Shown here: positions 21,808 through 32,045 of the stretch, one piece after another
Numbering within the stretch: the first letter of the stretch is position 1
Layout of the letters: each line of letters begins with the position of its first letter
Source of the DNA: Narthecium ossifragum
Taxonomy: Eukaryota; Streptophyta; Magnoliopsida; Dioscoreales; Nartheciaceae
Length of the DNA: 64,000 nucleotides
Assembly: GCA_963920575.1 (NCBI GenBank)
Contig: OY986966.1
Coordinates: 16,549,888-16,613,887, forward strand
Direction: 5' to 3'
The notes under the pieces: model-generated
What the model saw: the letters and a program-made list of their open reading frames with translations, nothing else
Told to the model about the DNA's origin: nothing
Database searches by the model: none
Program-made: the position numbers and the translations under genes

Positions 21808-22725
21808 GTGAAAGCTCGTTTGCTGTTGGAGATCGTGCAGATGTCGGGAGCTCGTGGCCGATCTCCGGTTGCCGGTCGGGGTGGGGCACGATCTGGTCAA
21901 CCCGCCCGACCGGACAGGACTGCTCCTGTCAGGGTGGTCCGGGCTAGACGGACTATACCATCACCAGCGGCGGTTTCGGTCGCGCAGGCAGAGGTCTTCC
22001 TCGCCGAGGAGGAGGCCCTTGTTCCTGTCGACGGGCGGGCCTCGGTGGCTATCACGATGGCCTTCCAGCGGCTGAATCCGCCTAGATTCAGCGATAGGTC
22101 TGGAGATCCGACCGCAGCGGACGACTGGCTCGACGGAGTCTCGCGCGTGGATGCTCTCTTCGTCGAGGACGATCGGGTTCGGGTCACCCTCGCAGCGTTC
22201 TAGCTTGATGGAGACGCTCATGACTGGTGGCGCACCGCCCAGCACACCAGTGACGGAGAGGTGCCACTGTGGGAGGAGTTCAGGGTGATGTTCTTGGACG
22301 TGCACTTCCCAGCGAGTGCACGTGACGCCCTGACCCGTGAGTACCAGTCCCTCTTGGAGGGTACTCGCTCCGTTCAGCAGTATGCCTCCAGGTTCACGCG
22401 CCTTGTTCGGTTTGCGGTGTCAGTTGCAGCAGATCAGATAGCCAGGGTGCGGCAGTTCGAGTGGGGACTTCGACCAGAGATCCGGCGGCAGACCAGCTCA
22501 CACTGCTTCCAGTCGTACTCAGCGATCCTGAACTGCGCCTTGTCAGTAGAGGCTCAGTTGCGAGACGACAGGTGCCGGGCAGTTCCACCAGCACGCAGCA
22601 GCGACCCCAGGGCAGAGGGGGGTTTGGTAGGGGGTAGCAGCGGCGTAAGTGACCCTTTCAGCAGCCGCCACGTGCACTGCAGTACCAGCAACCACTACCG
22701 AGCCCACCAGCTTCGTTTCTACTGA
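21808..22725 (+). pseudogene. Chromovirus Gag, broken
   Basis: The likely start is the Met at 21841 (MSGARGRSPVAGRGG). The gag domain follows: MAFQRLNPPRFSDRSGDP, then DWWRTAQHTSDGEVPLWEEF and EYQSLLEGTRSVQQYASRF. A TAG at 22201-22203 stands where the family has a Gln before the LDGDAHDWW motif. The same frame then runs to a TGA at 22723-22725, after which coding similarity shifts frame. The zinc knuckle lies downstream at 22797-22842 in that other frame. Confidence 0.87.
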
Positions 22726-22796
22726 CAGCCAGGCCATCTGGGCAGGCTTCGTCAGGGGGAGGCCAGGGGCAGCAGCCTAGCGGCGCGTCGCCCACG

Positions 22797-22842
22797 TGCT
22801 TTCAGTGCGGGCAACTAGGGCATTACCGTGGAGACTGTTCCT
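22797..22842 (+). pseudogene. CCHC zinc knuckle of chromovirus Gag
   Basis: CFQCGQLGHYRGDC is a perfect C-X2-C-X4-H-X4-C nucleic-acid-binding knuckle. It is in the same frame as the protease (23133 onward) but not the same as the gag core, so a frameshift lies between about 22600 and 22790. Confidence 0.85.
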
Positions 22843-23111
22843 TGCGAGGAGCGCGGGGCGCTATGCCACAAGGCAGTAGAGGCGGAGGGTCCGGTGCCTG
22901 GCAGGGGAGCGGGGGTGGACGCGGGCCGGGGCGTCCCAGAGGTGGAGGCGGCCAGCGGGGGAAGGTGTTTGCCCTCCCAGTTCGCTAGCAGCAGGACACC
23001 GTTCAACTGTATCAGCCGCCACCGTAGTACCGGCAGCCGTGACAGTACCAGTAGCCGCAGCAGTACCAGCGGGCCACGGCAGAGCCATCCGTCCTTAGAG
23101 GTGTCTTTTAG

Positions 23112-23696
23112 CTTTCTAGTTTCTTAGTAGATGTGCTGATAGATTCAGGGGCGTCTCACTCCTACATTGCTAGCATGTGCGTGGCATCACTAGAGTTAGA
23201 GACGACTTGGCTAGAGGTGGCACAGTCTGTAGACTCACCGATCGGCGGGGCAGTCAGGGTAGACCGGGTCTGCCGATCGTGTTCGTTGGAGGTTGGAGGC
23301 CTCCGGGTCTGTCTAGACCTGCGGGTGCTAGACATGACCGGCTTTGACGTGATACTCAGTATGGACTGGTTGGCAGCATACCGTGCCGTCATCGACTGTG
23401 GTCGCCGGAGGGTGGTCGCTTGGACACCCGACGAGACATGGTTTGTGTTGTTGGGGGATCGGTTCTCCGTCGATTCCTTTGCTTGTGGTGTAGGGAGGCA
23501 TGGCAGCGAGCTCTCAGCCTTGTTAGCCAGCCTGTCCCTATCCGGTTCTGAGAGAGTGCAGCATAGTAGTTTTCCCAGGATCGTGTGCAACTACACCGAC
23601 GTGTTTCCCGAGGTGTTGCCATGGCTTCCACTGCCCAGAGAGGTCGATTTTGAGATTGACTTAGTACTAGGTACCGCACCGATCTCTCTCTCCTAG
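23112..23696 (+). pseudogene. Chromovirus aspartic protease
   Basis: LIDSGASHSYIA carries the intact DSGAS active site. MTGFDVILSMDWLAAYRAVIDC is the second conserved block of the clade. The frame ends at a TAG (23694-23696) after GTAPISLS, where a small insertion or deletion shifts RT into another frame. The product would cleave the polyprotein. Confidence 0.87.
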
Positions 23697-23704
23697 CTTT
23701 CAGG

Positions 23705-25282
23705 ATGGCACCAGCAGAGCAGAGTGAGTTGAGGACCCAGCTAGACAAGCTTACCAACAGAGTTTTCATTCGTCCCAGCATGTCTCCCTGGGGGGCGCCA
23801 GTGTTGTTCGCAAAGAAGAAGGATGTTACCCTTCGACTTTGCATAGACTATAGGCGGCTCAACAGGGTGACGATGAAGAACAGATACCCGATGCCGAGGA
23901 TCGACGACTTGTTTGACCAGCTGCGAGGATTTTCAGTGTTCTCGAAGATCGATCTCCGCATCGGCTACCACCAGTTGAGGGTTCGGGATTGCGACATCCC
24001 GAAGACGGCATTCCGGACTCGGTACGGTCTGTACGAGTTCGTAGTGATGCCGTTTGGGCTGACGAACGCACCAGCAGCGTTCATGGATCTCATGCAGAGG
24101 ATCTTCCGGCCTTTCCTAGATGAGTTCGTGGTGGTGTTCGTTGACGACATTCTTATCTACTCCCGGTCAGAGGCGGAGCACGAGCGACACTTGGCGACAG
24201 TGTTGCAGCTACTTTGGGAGCATCGGCTTTATGCCAAAGCTTCCAAGTGCGAGTTCTAGCTTGCACAGGTGGGATTCCTTGGACACGTGGTGTGGGCATC
24301 ATGGATCTCAGTCGACCTCGCCAAGGTCGAGGCAGTGGTACAGTGGCAGAAACCGAGGACAGTGTTCGAGGTCCGCAGTTTCCTGGGCTTGGCGGGTTAC
24401 TACAGGTGGTTCATGCGGGACTTCTCCAGAGTTGCCGGACCGTTGACCAGACTGACAGAGAAGGCCGTCCCGTTCGTGTGGGATGATGCTAGTAAGTGAG
24501 CCTTCGTCGAGCTGAGGACAAGGTTGACCAGTGCACTTGTGCTGATCGTCCCCGAGCGAGGCGTTGGTTATAGTGTCTACTGCGACGCCAGCGGTGAGGG
24601 TTTGGGGTGTGTCCTCATGTAAGAGGGCCACGCAGTTTCCTATGGTTCTCGCCATATGAAGAACCATGAGAGGAACTACCTGACCCATGACTTGGAGCTA
24701 GCAGCGGTGGTCTTCGCCCTGAAGACCTGGCGTCATTACCTCTATGGCGAGAAGTTTTCTGTCTTCTCGGACAATAAGAGCTTGAGGCACGTTTTCACCC
24801 AATGTGACCTCAACCTGAGACAGCGACGCTGGATGAAGCTACTAGAGGACTACGACTTTGAGTTGCATTACCATCCTAGTAAGGCAAACGCCGTAGAAAA
24901 TGCGCTGAGCATACAGGTGAGAGACACCAGAGCAGCAGTTGCAGGGTTGTCAGCGCGGCAGTGGCAGGCTCTAGAGACGGCGGGCCAGTTGGGGCTCAAG
25001 TTTGAGGATCGGGGATCCAGTAACTTTCTCTACGCAGTGCAGAGTATGCCAGCAGTCTTAGCCAGAGTGTTAGAGGCACAGCACAGTGACCCAGAGCTCG
25101 AGGAGTTACGCACAGCGGCGGGCACAGAGGGCGCAAACGGAGACTGGACAGTATCGCCAGACGGAGGGCTACGGTTCCGAGGCAGAGTAACAGTTCCAGC
25201 AGATCCGGTTCTTCGAGACGACGTCATACGAGAGTTCCACCACTCTCGCTTTGCAGTTCATCCCGGCGGCACCAAGATGTAA
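23705..25282 (+). pseudogene. Chromovirus reverse transcriptase and RNase H, broken
   Basis: RT shows [47 protein letters not shown] and the catalytic [11 protein letters not shown]. RNase H follows with SVYCDASGEGLGCVL, DLELAAVVFALKTWRHYLYG and VFSDNKSL. Its last catalytic position reads ENALS where Asp-Ala-Leu-Ser is usual, so an Asp has become Asn. Stops at 24257-24259 (TAG for the usual Trp), 24497-24499 (TGA), 24620-24622 (TAA for the usual Gln) and 25280-25282 break one otherwise continuous frame. Confidence 0.92.
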
Positions 25283-26264
25283 CAGGATCTTTGGCGACAG
25301 TTCTGGTGGCGCGGGATGAAGAGGGCAGTGACGGAGTTCGTATCGCGCTGCCTTACCTGTCAGAAGGTCAAGGCAGAGCACCAGCGGACTCCGGGGTTAC
25401 TTCAGCCGCTTCCACTAGCTGAGTGGAAGTAGGAGCACATCACGATTTACTTCGTGACTGGGCTACCGAGATCTCCTCGGGGGAATGACGTGATTTGGGT
25501 CATCGTTGATCGATTGACCAAATCGGTGCACTTCCTACCTATGCGGACGACAGACTCGACGGACAGGTTTGGCAGTTTGTATGTCAGAGAGGTAGTCAGA
25601 CTACACGGGGTTCCAGTTTCTATTGTGTCAGACCGTGACCCCAGGTTCACCAGCAGGTTCTGGCGGGGCTTTCAAGAGGCTGTTGGCACACTTCTGACGT
25701 TCAGTACGGCGTTTCATCCGCAGACCGACGGGCAGTCAGAGCGGACGATCCAGATCTTGGAGGACATGCTGAGAGCATGTGTCCTCGACGCCGGAGGCAA
25801 ATGGGAGGAGCACGTTCCCTTGGTGGAGTTCGCCAACAACAACAGCTACCAGTCCAATCTTGGAGTAGCACCTTTCGAGGCATTGTACGGTAGGTAGTGT
25901 CGTTCCCCAGTGTGCTGGACAGAGGTTGGAGAGGCTTCACTCACCGGTCCAGACATCGTTAGGAGGTCGTCAGAGAGGTTAGTGCAGATCAGACAGAGGC
26001 TTCTGACGGCTCAGAGACGGCAGAAGAGCTATGCAGATCAGAGGCGACAACTGCTTGAGGTCGCAGTTGGCGACAGTGTGTTCCTGCGGGAAGCACCGTA
26101 CAGAGGGTCTGTCAGGTTTGGCCGCTGGGGCAAGTTGGCTCCGACGTTCGTCGGACCGTTTGAGATCCTAGAGAGGGTCGGCGAGGTAGCCTACTGCTTG
26201 GACCTTTCTCAGCACATATCTGCTGTGCACTCGACTTTTCACGTGTCGATGCTTAGGATGTACC
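25283..26264 (+). pseudogene. Chromovirus integrase, catalytically altered
   Basis: The zinc region ends with CLTCQKVKAEHQRTPGLLQ. A TAG (25430-25432) replaces a Trp codon just before the core. The first acidic residue of the D-D-E triad is gone: [11 protein letters not shown] has Tyr (25448-25450) where the family has Asp. The other two are present (VSDRDPRF and [15 protein letters not shown]). A further TAG is at 25895-25897. The C-terminal SH3-like part (FGRWGKLAPTFVGPFEILERVG) runs until it is cut at 26264 by the solo LTR. Confidence 0.92.
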
Positions 26265-27729
26265 TGATAAATAAATTTTATATCTCGCAAGTATACGAAT
26301 CGGTGCAATCAGTATAGTAGCAAGACGAGTATCGTACCCACAGAGATTTGTAAAGATTATTAGAGCGAAACGCTAAAGAACAGAAAAGAAAAAAAAATAA
26401 GGAAGGAAAAATAAGAAATATGAAGTCTCGAAAGTAGATGATCTAATAACGAAATAAGAAAACGATAGAAATATGATGGATGAATACTAAGGTTCCGATT
26501 TCACCATAACATCCTCATTCTATGCATTGAATCAATCAAGATCTCAGTTTAATTCCAAGGGCTCGTTCTTCCGGTATGATGATCCATTCGGCCGCGGTCT
26601 TCACCAAGTACCCCCAATTAACCCTAGTTAATGAACCCATAACTAAGTGTTAACCAAGAATCCATTACGTTCTGAAGAACAAATATGAACCAAGAATACT
26701 CTTAGCTTGAACCCGGCCTCGACATAAACTCATTCATTCATAGATCCTGCAAGATCAGGGAATGAACCCTCGCCCAATCTCACATAACACAACCTATAAT
26801 ACTTCTATTGGCCAGATAAAGGTATTTAAGATCTCAGTTATAATAATGAATGAAACAAGGAAAATAAACCGATTAAATAAATATGATCCAATAACATAAA
26901 ATGATTCAGTTAGGGCTACATCGGTACCTTAGAGAAGAAACTAGCCACTCATGTTCACCATGAGGGTAACAAAACTAATGGAGAAATAAAGAAGAAATAA
27001 GAAAAGAAAACCAAGCCTGGAACCCTTCTCCTCGCCTCCAAACGCTGCCAAAAAGTCCCCCAAACGCTCCCTTTTGATAACCCTAAGTATCCTATTTATA
27101 GGCGTAAACTCGGGTTAAATCCGGCTCATTATACGCTCCCTGCTCATCTGGCGGTCGACCATGAGATCTCACGGTCGACCGTCAACTGTTCATAATACTT
27201 CGGAAGAGCAACTGTCGATCTTCGGATCGACCCTGAGAAGTGTTTTCTTCAACAGAGGATGACGGTCGATGCCACGGATGATGCCACGGTCGACCGTGGG
27301 AAGTTTTGCATGTGACTGTCGATGCGACGGTCGTTCGGGGGAATTTTCGAGCGCGACGGTCGACCGTGAGATTCTGGCGGTCGACCATCACTATTCATCC
27401 AGCCTGCGCACTGTTACGAAAAATGTTGTAACTTTCCGTAAAAAACTCGGAATCACGAACCGTAAAATTCTTCTGAATCTAGACTTCAAGAGCTTTCCAA
27501 CCATATATGGCACATCATCTGGTTCTTCACGAGCATTTACAGATTAATCTTAAAAGTTGATCCATGCACTCTTTTCCGCTTCTTTTCTCCTTTTTCCTGC
27601 ATTTTCCAAACAACTATGTGAAGCAACAGATAGATATAAAAATAGGAATAAAGATGTTGATTAAAGATAATAATCTAGCAATTGAGATGATTATAAGGCT
27701 ATTTAGAGTGCACTTTCATGCACTCATCA
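26265..27729 (-). repeat. Solo LTR, family B, CGGTCGACCG type, inserted in chromovirus pol
   Basis: The LTR is 1465 bp and runs TGATAAATAAATTTTATATC...TTTCATGCACTCATCA on the plus strand. A perfect GTACC duplication flanks it (26260-26264, 27730-27734). It is the inverted relative of 14029-15492 with good similarity outside the palindrome region. The TATA box (minus strand) is at about 27093-27100. The array upstream of it (27150-27400) uses CGGTCGACCG instead of GGATCGATCC. Confidence 0.93.
27150..27400. repeat. CGGTCGACCG palindrome array
   Basis: GCGGTCGACCATG, ACGGTCGACCGTC, ACGGTCGACCGTG, ACGGTCGATGCC, ACGGTCGACCGTGAG and GCGGTCGACCATC occur at about 30- to 50-bp spacing. Position relative to the TATA box matches the GGATCGATCC array of the sister copy at 14385-14615. 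Confidence 0.87.
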
Positions 27730-27734
27730 GTACC

Positions 27735-27961
27735 ACCCCGACCAATCGCATGTCATCAGAGTGGATGACATCAAGCTTGAGTCAGACGCGACGTTCGTTG
27801 AGCAGCCTGTTCGAGTACTTGATTGGAGGGATCAGGTCTTGTTCAAGGTACTGTGGAGGAACAGAGGCGTCGAGGAGATGACCTGGGAGCGCGAGGCGCG
27901 CATGCGGCAGGAGTATCTGCACTTGTTCCCATCTCGAGGTAACTTTTGTCCTGTCTTCTAG
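27735..27961 (+). pseudogene. Chromodomain end of the chromovirus polyprotein
   Basis: The frame continues the integrase tail after the inserted LTR: RVDDIKLESDATFVEQPVRV, VLFKVLWRNRGVEEMTWER and REARMRQEYLHLF, the chromodomain-like C terminus typical of Tekay elements, ending at a stop near 27961. Such domains direct integration to marked chromatin. A few residues are missing between VL and FKVLW compared with other copies in the window. Confidence 0.85.
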
Positions 27962-28004
27962 TGTAGTTGTTTCTTTTGTTTCCGAGCCCTACCTTTATCG
28001 AATC

Positions 28005-28036
28005 TCGGGACGAGATTTCTTTTAAGGGTATTAGGA
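28005..28036 (+). promoter_or_regulatory. Polypurine tract region before the chromovirus 3' LTR
   Basis: CGGGACGAGATTTCTTTTAA and AAGGGTATTAGGA precede the LTR. This phrase is a hallmark of Tekay-type elements at this position and contains the plus-strand primer. Confidence 0.75.
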
Positions 28037-30414
28037 TGTGAGGACCCATCCCTCTACTCCTGTGGCTCGTCGTGGGCCGCAAGGGAAACTTGGTAAATTA
28101 CGCCTTGTCGGCTAGTTTCACACCCGCGTGGGCACACACTGACCATGTTTGTGGTAATGTTTGGCTAGAATGGTTAGTGGGACCCAGGATTGAAAGATCC
28201 AGGCTTGGGCTTAAGTTTTAGCCCAAGTCTAGCTTCCTACGAAAGACAGATCGATCCTTCCTTGCTAGAGGGATCGATCGGTCAATGCCAAGAAGTCGGA
28301 TCGTTGAGAATGATCGATCGTTCCTCTTGGGACGGATCGATCGCTCTCTTGGGACGGATCGATCGCTCCTCTTGGACGGATCGATCCTGCTTAAGTCGGT
28401 TCGTTTGTCTATAAAACGGACGTAACCTACTTCCTTGAATCTCTTTTGAAATCCGAGTTCTTGAGCTAAGATTTTCTGGATTTCGAAGAGGTTGTGGACG
28501 ATCCAAGGCCTAGCAGCTGGGATTGAAGTTGCTATTGCTTAGGTAGGGATCTACCTACAATTCTTCCGAGTTTTTTGAAGTTTTTCCGGTTGTCTTTAAT
28601 CTTTTGCTTAGATCTGGTTATACACTTGTTAGATTGTAGTATTTCCGCCGGGTTTGGACTCGTGGTCCTTCGTACTACTAGATCCCAGGTTTTGGTGGGA
28701 TTTGGTGGAGTTTTCCGACGGTATTTCTCACCGTAGGGTTGCCAGAGAACCCATCGCGATCGATCCTTCTGTGAGAGGGATCGATCCTTCTTTGTTGGTC
28801 ATGCTGAACCCGAGCAGGATCGATCATTCTCGGGTGAGGACGATCAATCCCTATGCCTTGGTTAGCATGGGATCCCCCTCGTCGCGAGTAGGATCGATCG
28901 TCCCTTGAGGGGAAGGATCGATCCTCCTTGGCACGACAGTGAGGATGTTCCTTACCACGAGTAGGATCGATCATCCCTTGGAGGGACGGATCGATCTTAC
29001 TTGGCACGATATGGAGAGTTTGTTCTCTGCCATTAGAAGGATCGATCTTCCCTTGGAGGGAGGGATCGATTCGTCTACAGCAGAGTGAGAAATTCTTCTT
29101 GGTTTTGCCCGCGGGGCTCTGCATGTATAGTTTTCTTTATTGTCTTATACCTGGTACATATGTTTAAGCATGTTACCCCTATAATAGGGGCAGTGGTGAA
29201 CTGGGGGAGTGATGACTCCCGGGATGTTTAGAATAAACGGCGCGGGTAGCCCTACAGCTTTCATTAGCCTTGCATGCTGTCGTGCGCTGAGGGCTTTATC
29301 TGTGATATCTGTGAGCTGTTGTTTGCGGGGCTACTTCCCGGTGCAGGTGTTGTGGTGAACTACTGACAGTTGGTGGTGGTACCACTGTAGCAGCTCCTAG
29401 ACCTTATTTACCTGTTCACCACTCTGGGCCGGCAGGGTGCGTTGCCCAGACCTTGTTTGATATATCATCACATACTGTTGCATGCTTATCTGTATATTCC
29501 TGCGTGTGCTCATAACATGAATTGCTTTGTGCATTAGTTGCATCTGTGTAGGATGTTGGCGATTGGTTGATCGTTGATCCGGGGCTTTCGGGTAGTCCAG
29601 ATCTAGCTCTAGGATCGTTGCGGGTAGCTTGGTCCAGGACTCGATTTGTAGTATTCAGTCGAATTTTGATGATAGGGTTAGATGACCTGAATACATGTGG
29701 TTTGATGTTTAGAGGTCGTGTCGGCCTCGAGCCGAGTGTTGAGGTGTAGCCGGTGTTCGGTTCACTGTCTCTTTGGTAGAGGCTGTGCCTACTCAGCGGT
29801 GTTGGTTGCCCGCCTAGCAGTGTTGGTTTCCTGCTAGTGAGATGGCAGTGTCGGTTTCCTGCCTCGTTGAGGGCGACCCAGCATGTGACCAGCTCGGCTG
29901 GGGACCATGACTGTGGCCACCTTTCAGGGACACGCGGTGGGGTTATGGGACCCCTGTGTACATCCAGCTTTTGCTTGTGGGCGACACTGTTGTGTTCCCT
30001 CCCTTGTGAGTGTCGTAGTGTAGTGTCCATGCTGAGCTTAGTGCTCACTCCTACCCGGGCTGTGTTTTGCAGGTGCTGGCGCTAGCTCTTCTTCAGTCGC
30101 CCCTATCGGGCTGGTGTTTGGTGACGTGGCGGCGTCTGACGGTGCTTGAGGAGCGACGATCTCAGTTTTACCGTTTTTGTTATAGATAGTCTCATACGGG
30201 AGTGTTAAATGTATAGTTTCTCAGTTTTGAGGATTTGTATTATATCCAGTTCAATGTTTTGAGGTTTGTGAATGATTGTATAATACAGGATGATTATGAA
30301 TTGTTTGGGAGACCATTACTATTAGAGGGAAACCTCACCAAAATTTTCGCAGTAGGTTAGGTTCCGGTTCGCGTCGCCTGGCCCGATTTCGCCTACGCGG
30401 GTCGGGGCGTGACA
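28037..30414 (+). repeat. 3' LTR of the chromovirus
   Basis: The LTR is 2378 bp and is collinear with 19301-21638, with scattered substitutions and a few short indels (for example extra bases near 29585-29620). The palindrome array (28247-28387) and TATAAAA (about 28410) are kept. It ends GGTCGGGGCGTGACA followed by the duplicated CTATT. Confidence 0.94.
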
Positions 30415-30427
30415 CTATTTTTCCAAC

Positions 30428-30712
30428 TTAGATTTCTAGATTGGCTAATGATTGTGAGTGTGAATGTATAAGTTTGCTTTGTTCTTCAAAAGTTTCAAAT
30501 GCCTTAAGTAATCTTTCCATCAAAACTGGATCTCTTTGTGCTTGTGGTGGAGGGGAAAGGGGTAGCTCATACCAATGATAGGGTTGAGAAGGATGCGGCG
30601 GGGAAAACATAGGTGCACAATCATAGGCCGGTGTACTCATATAATAAGATTGATCATTCGGAGGGTAGTAACCTTGATATTGCCAATCAAAGTAAGATGA
30701 ATCTTCAACCAT
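30428..30712 (-). pseudogene. Gag-like start of the non-autonomous Athila-type element
   Basis: The frame opens MVEDSSYFDWQYQGYYPP and continues with a Tyr/Pro-rich segment and a helix (LMERLLKAFETFEEQSKL), ending HSHSQSLANLEI before a TAA (30428-30430). The HSQS...LEI part corresponds to the segment between gag and protease in Athila (compare 9660-9750). The main gag domain is therefore absent. Beyond the stop the frame would continue across the chromovirus insertion into the acidic frame at 19300. Confidence 0.65.
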
Positions 30713-30944
30713 ATATAATAATCAATGACCACGCCAAAAGATAGATGTACTTTACAATGGGCGAAGAATGTTGTGTATGTCTTTTTCGTAGATAGTTAAT
30801 TCTTTTCCCGGCGACATCTCCTATCAATGCAAAGATATAGCAATGTAAGCACAAATAATTATTTTTGGTATTTTCTTGATGATAAAAGAAAAGAAAAATT
30901 AATCGTAGAGAGTTATATCAAATAGGTAATTCAACTAATCTAAT

Positions 30945-30962
30945 TCCCCGACAACGGCGCCA
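30945..30962 (-). promoter_or_regulatory. Primer binding site, tRNA-Asp
   Basis: Plus strand TCCCCGACAACGGCGCCA differs by one base from the 3' end of plant tRNA-Asp and sits four bases from the LTR start. Confidence 0.88.
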
Positions 30963-30966
30963 TTTT

Positions 30967-31920
30967 TGACGCGCCTTGATATGTGTCGTGAATTAAATCA
31001 AAGACGGCCAAAACAAATTACCGAACTACTTAGTTAACTACAACGTAGTTAGTGGAAGTACGGGTCGAGTCCTCAGAGAATTGGATGGTCGAATTACAAA
31101 TGCAATATAGTCTCTACAATAGTTGGAAACAATTGGATTGATTATTTGAATTTTCTAACAAAAATATTCTAAAAGCAATTAAGGTGGAAATTTATCAAGA
31201 AAGAATTCCTAGGGAATTCCAATCCGAATAGGGTCTAAATGTCTTCTCTATGAATCAAGATGAATGGCACCTAAATGAGATGGTCAAAAAAGGAGATCGA
31301 CGAGCGTAGGGTTAGTATCGCTCGCCGCTAATGAGACGTCGAGTTAAGATCATCTCATCGCATGCATAACAAGGTAAAGAGCCATGATCGAGGCTCTAAT
31401 TCGATCATAACTCAACAATCGCCGGACTAAGGTCATATCGTTGGCAAAGGATCAAGGCTTTGTATGGATAAGGTCTTGGATTGAGATGGGTTTAATACCT
31501 CAATCCCATCCCTCATCTAAATCAAGAATGGTGGGTAGGATAGCCTTGGCTTGGGGTGGTTCTAGCACCTCAAGATCCTATCCCTAGATCAAGGATTCAT
31601 CCCCTAGAGTTGGCTATGGTTCTGGCATAGCCTCTTCTTTGAGGAATTGAATCAAACATCTAGTAAGCATCATCTTATTCTCAAACAATTACATGCAAAA
31701 AAAGGTATTCAACCATTCAATAATGGAATTCATTAAAGAAATATGGAATTATATGTGAATTCATACAAATATCATCTCACAAGAGTCATTACATCAAGAA
31801 TCAAAAGAGAAATCTAAGAGAAAGACCTAAGACATCAAGGAATTCCCAAGGAGGAGGGATTTAGCTACTCATCTTGGGTGGGAGATCCATGGAGGAGGAG
31901 GCTTTACCCATCTTCTCCAT
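30967..31920 (-). repeat. 5' LTR of the non-autonomous element, truncated
   Basis: TGACGCGCCTTGATATGTG... is collinear with 15522-16475 and stops at CCATCTTCTCCATCA. The missing part would have held the TATA box and the palindrome array, so this copy has lost its own promoter. The break joins directly to a different promoter-like sequence at 31921. Confidence 0.88.
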
Positions 31921-32045
31921 CACTTTCGACCTGCGCCTATATATAGTTACACCAGTGTTAGGGTTTTCCTTCCCAACGCTTAGCCGCCTGCAACTCCCCA
32001 GCGATCATCTCGTCAGGCACAAAGGGCGCTCAATTGAGGTATAAT
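31921..32045 (+). promoter_or_regulatory. Ribosomal-protein-like promoter and leader exon
   Basis: CTATATATAG (about 31937) is followed by TTAGGGTTTT, a telo-box-like motif common in plant ribosomal protein promoters, then a CT-rich leader (CGCTTAGCCGCCTGCAACTC). A likely splice donor, GAG|GTATAATTTC, is near 32037. No coding exon that fits it was found. The following 1.2 kb looks like intron and recurs elsewhere in the block. Confidence 0.45.

Larger units (their letters stand above)
19301..30414 (+). mobile_element. Tekay/Del-type chromovirus (Ty3), complete but inactivated
   Basis: Two LTRs (19301-21638 and 28037-30414) enclose gag, protease, RT, RNase H, integrase and a chromodomain. The insertion duplicated CTATT (19296-19300 and 30415-30419). 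The primer site is for initiator tRNA-Met. The pol frame from 23705 to 26264 is one frame interrupted by six stops; gag and protease carry further breaks. A solo LTR of another family (26265-27729) was later inserted between integrase and chromodomain. RT motifs ([30 protein letters not shown]) fit the Tekay/Del clade. Confidence 0.94.
15522..31920 (-). mobile_element. Non-autonomous Athila-type element, split by a nested chromovirus and truncated in its 5' LTR
   Basis: The 3' LTR (15522-17204), a 3' internal region (17205-19300), the 5' internal region (30415-30966) and a partial 5' LTR (30967-31920) become collinear when the insertion at 19301-30414 is removed. Only about 2.6 kb of internal sequence remains, with a short gag-like start, an acidic frame and an end-of-pol tail. 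RT, RNase H and integrase are missing. The tRNA-Asp primer site and Athila-like motifs show that a full Athila element would have to supply proteins. The 5' LTR stops at 31920, where sequence resembling a ribosomal protein gene promoter begins. Confidence 0.85.

Noticed and set aside
19301..30414. An endogenous pararetrovirus or other integrated plant virus
   Set aside because: Two LTRs, target-site duplication, integrase and chromodomain define an LTR retrotransposon. No movement or coat protein region is seen.
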